From: Acanthococcus lagerstroemiae
Taxonomy: Eukaryota; Arthropoda; Insecta; Hemiptera; Eriococcidae
Reading direction: 5' to 3'
Length of the DNA stretch: 64,000 bases
NCBI GenBank assembly: GCA_031841125.1
Contig: CM063114.1
Span: 43,545,574 to 43,609,573, forward strand
Position numbers and translations under genes: made by a program. Under the pieces are notes generated by a model. The model worked only from the letters and a program-made list of their open reading frames with translations. It was not told the origin of the DNA and searched no databases. Position 1 is the first letter of the stretch. The number at the start of each line of letters is the position of its first letter. Shown here piece by piece: positions 58,601 to 64,000 of the stretch.

Positions 58601-61600
58601 CTACCCTATGCCACTATTTTCCTTCTCTAACACTTTCACACAGCAATGTGTATTTACACAGTATATTTTAAGTGTATTGGTGAGGGTGGCATTTGCCACG
58701 ATTATGCTACCAGGTGTGTGACTAAAGATTTTCCAGCTGGGTACACGCGTTATGTGGACCAGTTTCCTCAACTTTTTCACATTCGTATAAGACTTGAAAG
58801 AAAATAAGGTACTTTTTAGTTTTTCATAAATAATATAGTTCGAGCATAGGTAAGAAGGACCATATTTCCTTATCAGTTTCGGCCTCTTAAGCGAGCAGAA
58901 GATTTTCGGTCTGTAGAGGTACAATCAGAGTTATAAAGGTTTTCCTATTCATCTGATTTCCCATTCAGAAACATTGATAGATTTATTATCGAATTCACCA
59001 GATGAATTTGAATGACTATTTTCTTTAAAACATCACTGCTTTTCAGGTTACCTGCGGATCGTCTTTTTGAAAAATGGCGGACTATATTATACATATCCAA
59101 CTTCTTACCAATAGCTCATAAAAGGGAAGAATAATAGATACTTTTAAACGCGCTAATGATCGAACTGAATCTTCTCTGTTCTAGGTCCAGTTAGATTACC
59201 CATTGTTGGAAACACATTCTTGATAAAGAAATTAAGCAAGCAATATGGAGGCCATTTTGCAGCCTTATTAAAGCTTTCTGAAGTGTTCAAAACGGACATT
59301 CTCAGTCTCAAATTAGGAGGAGATCAGTATGTCGTCGTTTTCGGACGAAAACTGGTTCAGCAGGTGTTCACAAAAGACGAATTCCAAGCCAGACCTGATG
59401 GATTCTTCCTCAGACTCAGAACTATGGGAGCTAGACGAGGTAATCATAGCAAATATATCTCAAACGTGGAAACGCGCCATTTAAAGAATGAAAATCACGT
59501 TTTTACTATGTTTTTCAGGTATTACCATGACCGACGGTCCATTATGGCAAGAACAACGAAATTTCACCGAAAGACAATTACGGCAGTTGGGATATGGTAA
59601 AATGAAGATGGAAAACTTGATAATCGACGAATTGAGAGGTAAACTATCGAGTTTCGGTGAGCGACAAGACGACATATCACTGAACCAAAAACTGACGTCC
59701 TCGGTGCTGAATGTGCTCTGGACGATCACTGGAGGAAAGACATTCACCAAAGACGATGATAGACTTTCCGAGCTGCTTCAATTGCTGCGAGAGCGCAGTA
59801 AGGCTTTCGATATGGCTGGAGGTATTTTAAATCAGATTCCGTGGTTGCGGTTCATATGTCCCGAATACAGCGGTTACACGGTGATCAAGTCGTTGAATTC
59901 GAAATTATTTGAGCTATTTCAAGTGAGTTGAATGCAATCTCTTTAAAGTTAACAGTACAGTCTTCCTCCTGAAAGACTTAATAATAAGAGAGAACCAATA
60001 GTACGAGATAACATAGAACGGTGCACTTTTAGGAAATCATTAACGAGCATAAACGAACCTTAACCTCGGAGACGAGGGACTTCGTCGACGCATATCTTCA
60101 CGAAAAATCTCAATCGTATACTGGAAGCTTCACAGGTATAATATAATCAGTCATTGTACCTATACCCACTGAAGTCTATTTTGCATACCACCCTTCTAAT
60201 TTCTTTCACTTGGTTTATAGATGATCAGCTAGTAGCGATTTGCTTAGATCTCTTTATTGGTGGTTCCCTGACCACGACATATACCTTGGACTTCGCCATT
60301 CTGTACACAGTGAGCAATCCGCACGTCCAGCAACGGCTTCATCAAGAAATCGATCAAGTTATTCCACGTGGGCAGATGCCAACTCTTGCTGACAGAGCGA
60401 GGTAAAATATACTTAAAATCAAATTTTGTCCGCACTTAGGTAGAATGCAATATCCCTATCAATACCTGTTATACCTCATGAAATCCTCAAGCGTGAAATA
60501 TATGGAAATTAGATTTCTTTAAGTAAATTTCCAGTAGATAGCTATTATTTCAGTTCCATAAGCTCATTCATCATGGTACAAGTAGGTATACTTATTCATT
60601 TTTCTCTTTTCCTCTTACATTCAACTTGATATGATTTGTTCCCTACACACATACATGTAGGGGAAAGGTATGGTAAATCGGCTCTGTAATCTAATCAACA
60701 TGAGATGTGCATGCGTACGCGTATAGGTAATTGTAACTGGACCATTAACAAAATGGTTCCTTTGTTTCTTGTGAGAGCAGCCTACATTTTTCGCATGAAA
60801 ATCTGCAATATCAGACAGACATGCACGTGTTGGCCACCTTATCAAAATAATTATGAAGTGAAACAAACTTTGATCAAATAGTTGTAATTTAAAAATAGAT
60901 TTGTAGTTACTTTTGTTACTCCCAAATCAGCTCTGTCACGGATCATGAAGCATATAACAGCGTGCTCTTTTCTTCCTCGTTCTCTTAATCTAACAACCCA
61001 ACACTACTACTGTCTGATGATCACTATTGATTTGGTGATTTTTGTCAAGTTTTTTCTTCAACAATGAGTTACAGCAGAACTCCTGTTGCACCCCCTGCTG
61101 ATGATTCAGAAAGACGTAGGTATACAGTCGTACAAATTCGGAGTGGCATGTACCTCTTTCTGAATCATCTTATATCAAAAATTGTTTCATTGAGTCAGCC
61201 CGTTTCTAAGAAAAAATATTCCACAGATTACCTTACGTTGAAGCATTACTATACGAAACAATGCGAATGCAGTGTGTGGTACCAACGGCTGGACCTCGAA
61301 GAACGCTACGAGACACGACTCTTGGTGGCTACAAGATACCTAAAGTAGGTTTGAAGATCGAAATCGTACCTATATTGTACTGCAAATTTTCTTTTTACAA
61401 TGACTGTACCATTTAATCTTACAGAACACCATTATTTTAATGAGCCTGAGAAGTGTTCACTATGATACGGAGCGTTTTCCTGATGCTGAAGTATTCAGGC
61501 CTGAGAGATTCCTAAACGAAAATGGAGAATTTGTGCCAGATGAAGGTCTGGGGACATTCGGTATTGGTATGTAATCAATTTCCATAAAACTATAAGGCAG

Positions 61601-62115
61601 TCTCCGTATTATACATGCTCATTAAGAAATCTTAGTCCTAATAGAGTCAGAGGGAGTTTGGGGGTTAGCAGCTACCCGCTGAAATCATAAGATAAAATGT
61701 CCTAATAAGGCCAGGTTCCTAATAGACACAGCCATTACAGGAGCAACCTACCCATCATATCCGGTGTTAAAAGCGATTGTTTCGTACCTCAGATCCCGGA
61801 AATTGACTGATGGCTATTTTAGGAACCTCGTCATATTAGGACACCTTACCTTATAATGAGAAACATAACCGACACTATTTAGGATTCTACCTATGTGTGG
61901 GTATGTTCGTTATATGATTTCACTGTGTTTTAGGAAAACGGCGATGTCCAGGCGAAGCTCTTGCTAAGAGTTTTCTGTTCTTGGCTTTCACCTCGCTCTT
62001 CCAAGCATACCAGATCAGCTTCCCGGAAGGTAAAAAGCCCGAGTCGCTGAAGCCAACGGGTGGAATCCTGCTGACACCTAGTCCGTACACTGTTTCTCTG
62101 CAAGCTCGCAAATAA
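49687..62115 (+). CDS. Cytochrome P450, CYP2 clan (CYP15/CYP305-like), 491 aa
   Basis: Eight GT-AG exons join in phase: 49,687-49,777, 59,185-59,439, 59,519-59,922, 60,033-60,135, 60,221-60,401, 61,227-61,344, 61,425-61,566 and 61,934-62,115. A signal anchor (residues 2-23, VLCIIVLILYLV) and a PPGPVRLPIVG hinge place it in the endoplasmic reticulum. The family oxidises lipophilic substrates using electrons from P450 reductase. Landmarks: GITMTDGPLWQEQR (helix C), I helix DLFIGGSLTTT (294-304), ETMR of ExxR (355-358), RPERF (409-413), and heme loop FGIGKRRCPG with Cys436. The helix-C region resembles methyl farnesoate epoxidase CYP15 and CYP305 of insects; the substrate is inferred only. The I-helix motif has Gly for Ala and Leu where Asp/Glu is common. 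Intron 1 is 9.4 kb; the rest of the gene is compact. Confidence 0.93.
49856..50461 (-). other. Unrecognised 201-codon open frame in P450 intron 1
   Basis: The longest open frame in the window. The first third overlaps a C/G-run MITE-like terminus (CCGGGGGTATTTCCCCCTCC). The remainder reads for example TSEICYKKLLAFSTYQNPGL and CLNIFGTCERFRQLGRYYIF. No known domain, no splice-like borders, antisense to the P450. Two hundred codons without a stop in AT-rich DNA is unlikely by chance, so a young insertion of a coding repeat is the best guess. Confidence 0.3.
50462..52795. other. P450 intron 1, nothing recognised
   Basis: Noncoding AT-rich sequence. A CTCCGGA-free diverged segment near 50,640-50,890 has C/G-rich borders like other MITEs here but no matching ends. 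Confidence 0.4.
52796..53044. mobile_element. MITE, GGACGCTGTTAAGC ends, copy 2
   Basis: Starts GGACGCTGTTAAGCGTAAC and ends TTTACGCTTAACAGCGTTC. 249 bp, about 85 percent like the copy at 25,118-25,356, including GTTCAAGAGCCATGTAGAAA and CAGCGTTTACTGATAAGC. Confidence 0.85.
54133..55776 (-). repeat. Tandem array of exon-like triplets, antisense in P450 intron 1
   Basis: Minus-strand units of 414-450 bp each carry three blocks in fixed order, every one bounded by AG and GT. Block c (67, 67, 65, 67 nt): 55,776-55,710, 55,352-55,286, 54,915-54,851, 54,495-54,429. Block a (26, 26, 27, 29 nt): 55,579-55,554, 55,145-55,120, 54,721-54,695, 54,284-54,256. Block b (35 nt each): 55,468-55,434, 55,031-54,997, 54,617-54,583, 54,167-54,133. 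Block a is followed by GTAAGT in all four copies and b by GTAACA. Block a plus b reads KYLQFSFDFIAHLIRHQIK where phases fit, and c reads FYGKFYQKVDADMIIQFLF. Phase is not kept in all units and two c blocks are broken, so this is either a decaying microexon gene or a noncoding satellite that copies exons. A possible terminal piece at 53,997-54,060 reads AIQKRLVKFGYNERRYAYAD then a stop. Confidence 0.6.
55811..56544. other. P450 intron 1, nothing recognised
   Basis: Noncoding AT-rich sequence between the exon-like array and the GGGTAACTG minisatellite. Confidence 0.4.
56545..56870. repeat. GGGTAACTG minisatellite, unit about 110-125 bp
   Basis: AAGGGTAACTGA(T/C)(G/A)GGTTT, GGGTAA(T/C)CTGA(A/G)GGTAA and GAGGGTTG(C/T)AAATGGGTAAC recur about three times, with a shorter GGGTAACT sub-repeat throughout. 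Noncoding. Confidence 0.8.
57967..58234. mobile_element. hAT-type MITE, CAGTGGCGTAGCCAG ends
   Basis: Starts CAGTGGCGTAGCCAG and ends CTGGCTACGCCACTG. Flanked by ATTGACAA (57,959-57,966) and GTTGACAA (58,235-58,242), an 8-bp duplication with one difference. 268 bp with a G-run and a matching C-run inside the ends. Ends of this type are widespread in animal hAT MITEs. Confidence 0.88.
58235..59184. other. P450 intron 1, 3' portion
   Basis: Noncoding. A GTAGC/GCTAC-rich patch at 58,455-58,600 is self-complementary in part. Ends with the acceptor CTGTTCTAG at 59,184. Confidence 0.4.
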
Positions 62116-62423
62116 ACTACTTCGAAGAATCAATTCGAATTTTAAAATTAGCTGCCGCTAAATACGTCAAGCTCTGGATTGCAATTGTGTGCTATGAGCA
62201 TTTTCAAATCAGTGCGTAATGCTAATAGAGAAGAATTATAAAGAGAATCAACATCGCCAAGAACGTCCACTCGCAGCGCTGACGTACGGGTGTAACAACT
62301 GATACCGAAAAGGCCGAGTTTATTTGCATTTCAATTGAAGCGAACAAAACAGCAGTAATATTAAATAACATTTGAGAAATATGTCAGTCTTTTTCATTGT
62401 ACGGAGCAACTGGTACCCAAAAA

Positions 62424-62599
62424 TTACGCACGTGGAACAAATCTTACCTTGAAAGGAGCTGGTACTAACGTAACGCCATCTAATATGTCAGTCGGTACCT
62501 CTTTGGCTGCAGGTTCTATTTTAAATTTGTGCAGTAAAATCGACAGAAATAAAAATAGGCTGGTTTTGGCTAGGACCTCACCGATGCATCTTCTTCTGC
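62424..62599 (-). CDS. Second cytochrome P450, last exon only
   Basis: Minus-strand segment after a TTTTACAG acceptor; 2 nt then 58 codons to TAA at 62,424-62,426. Reads [20 protein letters not shown], then [20 protein letters not shown] and [17 protein letters not shown]. This is the heme-cysteine loop (RRRCIGE), helix L and the final sheet of a CYP2-clan P450. The exon border falls at the glycine before the RRRC, the same place as the last intron of the gene at 49,687-62,115, which indicates close relation. The genes are convergent with 308 bp between stop codons. Its remaining exons must lie beyond 64,000; none was found at 62,600-62,890. Confidence 0.9.
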
Positions 62600-62889
62600 C
62601 TGTAAAACCAAATTAGATACTTATTTCGAGTCTAGTCACTCTGAAATTTTAAATCAATGTCATGAAGTGAAATTTTGACTCATGAGCTCATGACATCAGT
62701 GTGACAATTAAGCAAAGAGACTGATTTATTCCCACGCTTGTAGTGACACTGCAACCTTGAAATTTCTACATGACAGTCTAGCATCCCTCCACTATCGCTA
62801 GACGTATTGGCGACCCTTATGCGATCATTAATTCTCTAGCTCTGTCGTGTTTTATACAAGTGTGTTAATGGTGGTCTTCACGACAATGA

Positions 62890-63560
62890 AGAGAAGCGAA
62901 ATTTCGAGCAACGCGGTTAAATTATGTGTTAAACTGGGCGATTAGGCAACCAAAACGTATGGTAAGTTGCTAAACGTGTATGTAGCAACTCTTATGAGTC
63001 GCCAAAGCCAACAGTGGCTGTCTCCGTGCGTCTCAAGACCGAAAAAGGCTCGCATGAGCGATTCAAAAGTGAAGACCATGCTCACCTGCTTCTCTGACAG
63101 CCGCGGGGTGGTCCATAAGATAACTCCAGCTGGACAGACTGTTAATCAGGCCTAGTGCCGTGATGTACTAGAAAGACTTCGAAAAACTGTCAACAGAGTG
63201 CATCCCGACATCGAGAGAACGTGGATTCTTCATCATAATGCGCCTTACCACAGCGCGTTCAGTGTTCCTCAATTTTTGACCTCTAAAGGGATTGCAATGT
63301 TGCCACAGCCACCGTATTCGCCTGATATGTCACCATGTTAGAGACCTCTATAACAATACAAGTGCGAAAACCTGCCATTTTGTATTCAGCCGTGCCCATG
63401 GATGCCGAATCCGACTATGCGGAGCATACCACGTTTCCGCACTCGTATTGTTATAGCGCTTCAACCATGTGACTTTTTTCTGTTCCCCAAGGTCAAACAA
63501 GTGGTTAAAGGTACGCATTTTGAATCCGTTAACAACATCCAAGTGGCCGTGACGAGGGAA
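62890..63560 (+). pseudogene. Mariner transposase relic
   Basis: Plus-strand fragments: an HTH-like N terminus (LCVKLGD, ATKTYGKLLNVYVATLMSR), then after an internal deletion SRPKKARMSDSKVKTML, SRGVVHKITPAGQTVNQ, RVHPDIERTWIL, HHNAPYHSAF, MLPQPPYSPDMSPC, and after a 124-bp insertion DFFLFPKVKQVVKGTHFES. Stops interrupt it. The aspartate expected between the histidines and Asn in the HHDNAP-type catalytic block is absent. The 3' end is cut off by a LINE tail near 63,560. No terminal inverted repeats located. Confidence 0.85.
63340..63463. mobile_element. 124-bp MITE inside the mariner relic
   Basis: CTATAACAATACAAGTGCG near the left end is inverted near the right end (CGCACTCGTATTGTTATAG). 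ACCATGT (63,333-63,339 and 63,464-63,470) flanks it as a 7-bp duplication. Removing the insertion restores the mariner reading SPC-DFF, which fixes the borders. Confidence 0.88.
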
Positions 63561-64000
63561 CTATTTTATTTTATTTACAACTTTGGGTAGGTGAGTCAAC
63601 GCCAGCTACCCCGCCCATTTTAGGGCATAAATTTCCGTTGTCTCTCCATACGTCTCGGTCTCTTGCTGAATGTACCCATCTTTGTTTTAGACTTTTGAAA
63701 TCATTCTTCCAGCGTAGTATTGGTTTCCCTCGTGCGCGTTTATGGCCATATAGGGTCCAAAATGTTGCGATATTTTAAATTACTTCCTCTTATCAGATGG
63801 CCCACGTACTTCCCATTTCAGTTTCCTAATGGTATATCCAATATTGGTAATATTGATTTGGTTTCTTATGTCCTCAAGTCTAATTTTGTATTTTATTATA
63901 ATTTTTAAAATGCTTTGGAACATATAGAATTTTGCATAATTTTCAGTTTCTTTAGCTGTCTTTTGGTTATTGGCCATGGTAGCACGCAACTACCTAAGAT
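63561..64000 (-). pseudogene. LINE C-terminal relic with 3' tail, truncated by window end
   Basis: Minus strand: ITNIGYTIRKLKWEVRGPSD (about 63,850-63,790), then after a frame change RGKPILRWKNDFKSLKQRWV and DRDVWRDNG (about 63,740-63,640) and a stop. This is the KLKW..G and GRPxxRW..D tail of LINEs. The 3' terminus is an AATAAAATAAAATA tract at about 63,560-63,580 and joins directly to the interrupted mariner. Confidence 0.75.

Noticed and set aside
61064..61348. A 94-codon frame overlapping P450 exon 6
   Set aside because: Its frame differs from that of the P450; true exon 6 begins after CCACAG at 61,227 and keeps the ExxR helix.
1..64000. tRNA, rRNA, CRISPR array, bacterial operon or phage
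   Set aside because: No cloverleaf with A/B boxes, no ribosomal RNA core sequence and no spaced direct repeats were noticed; the window is eukaryotic with spliced genes.

Overview
The window is animal nuclear DNA. It is AT-rich, has spliced genes with GT-AG introns, and is dense with decayed LINEs, hAT and mariner relics and short inverted-repeat elements. Two genes (a CYP2-clan P450 of the insect CYP15/CYP305 type and an awd-like kinase) together with the style of the hAT and LINE relics point to an insect. A sternorrhynchan hemipteran (aphid, phylloxeran or scale-like) is my inference, not something shown directly.

Four real genes can be assembled by hand. (1) A LITAF-domain gene on the minus strand has four certain coding exons spread from 45,876 down to 31,646, joined in phase into 153 residues, plus a possible extra exon at 46,437-46,514. 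(2) A nucleoside diphosphate kinase gene on the plus strand has four exons at 47,539-48,519 and encodes 155 residues. (3) A complete microsomal cytochrome P450 on the plus strand has eight exons at 49,687-62,115 and encodes 491 residues, with a 9.4-kb first intron. (4) The last exon of a second, convergent P450 lies on the minus strand at 62,424-62,599; the rest of that gene is outside the window. A putative broken gene of unknown identity (minus strand, 9,841-11,276) and an orphan exon-like frame (plus strand, 28,142-28,317) are weaker.

Layout: 1-9,800 is tandem repeats and LINE/hAT relics. 9,800-11,300 is the broken gene. 11,650-16,860 is a stack of nested inverted-repeat elements whose target-site duplications can be read, so the order of insertion can be partly worked out. 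17,600-30,500 is mostly LINE relics, small elements and noncoding repeats. 31,600-46,500 is the LITAF locus, whose two large introns hold a LINE, a hAT element, two foldback elements with the same ends, and several MITEs. 47,500-62,600 holds the kinase and the P450 pair. 62,890-64,000 is a mariner relic with a MITE in it and a LINE tail behind it.

The most unusual structure is inside P450 intron 1 on the opposite strand (54,133-55,776). It is a tandem array in which each unit carries three tiny exon-like blocks of about 65-67, 26-29 and 35 nt, every one bounded by AG and GT. It looks like a microexon gene array or its remains.
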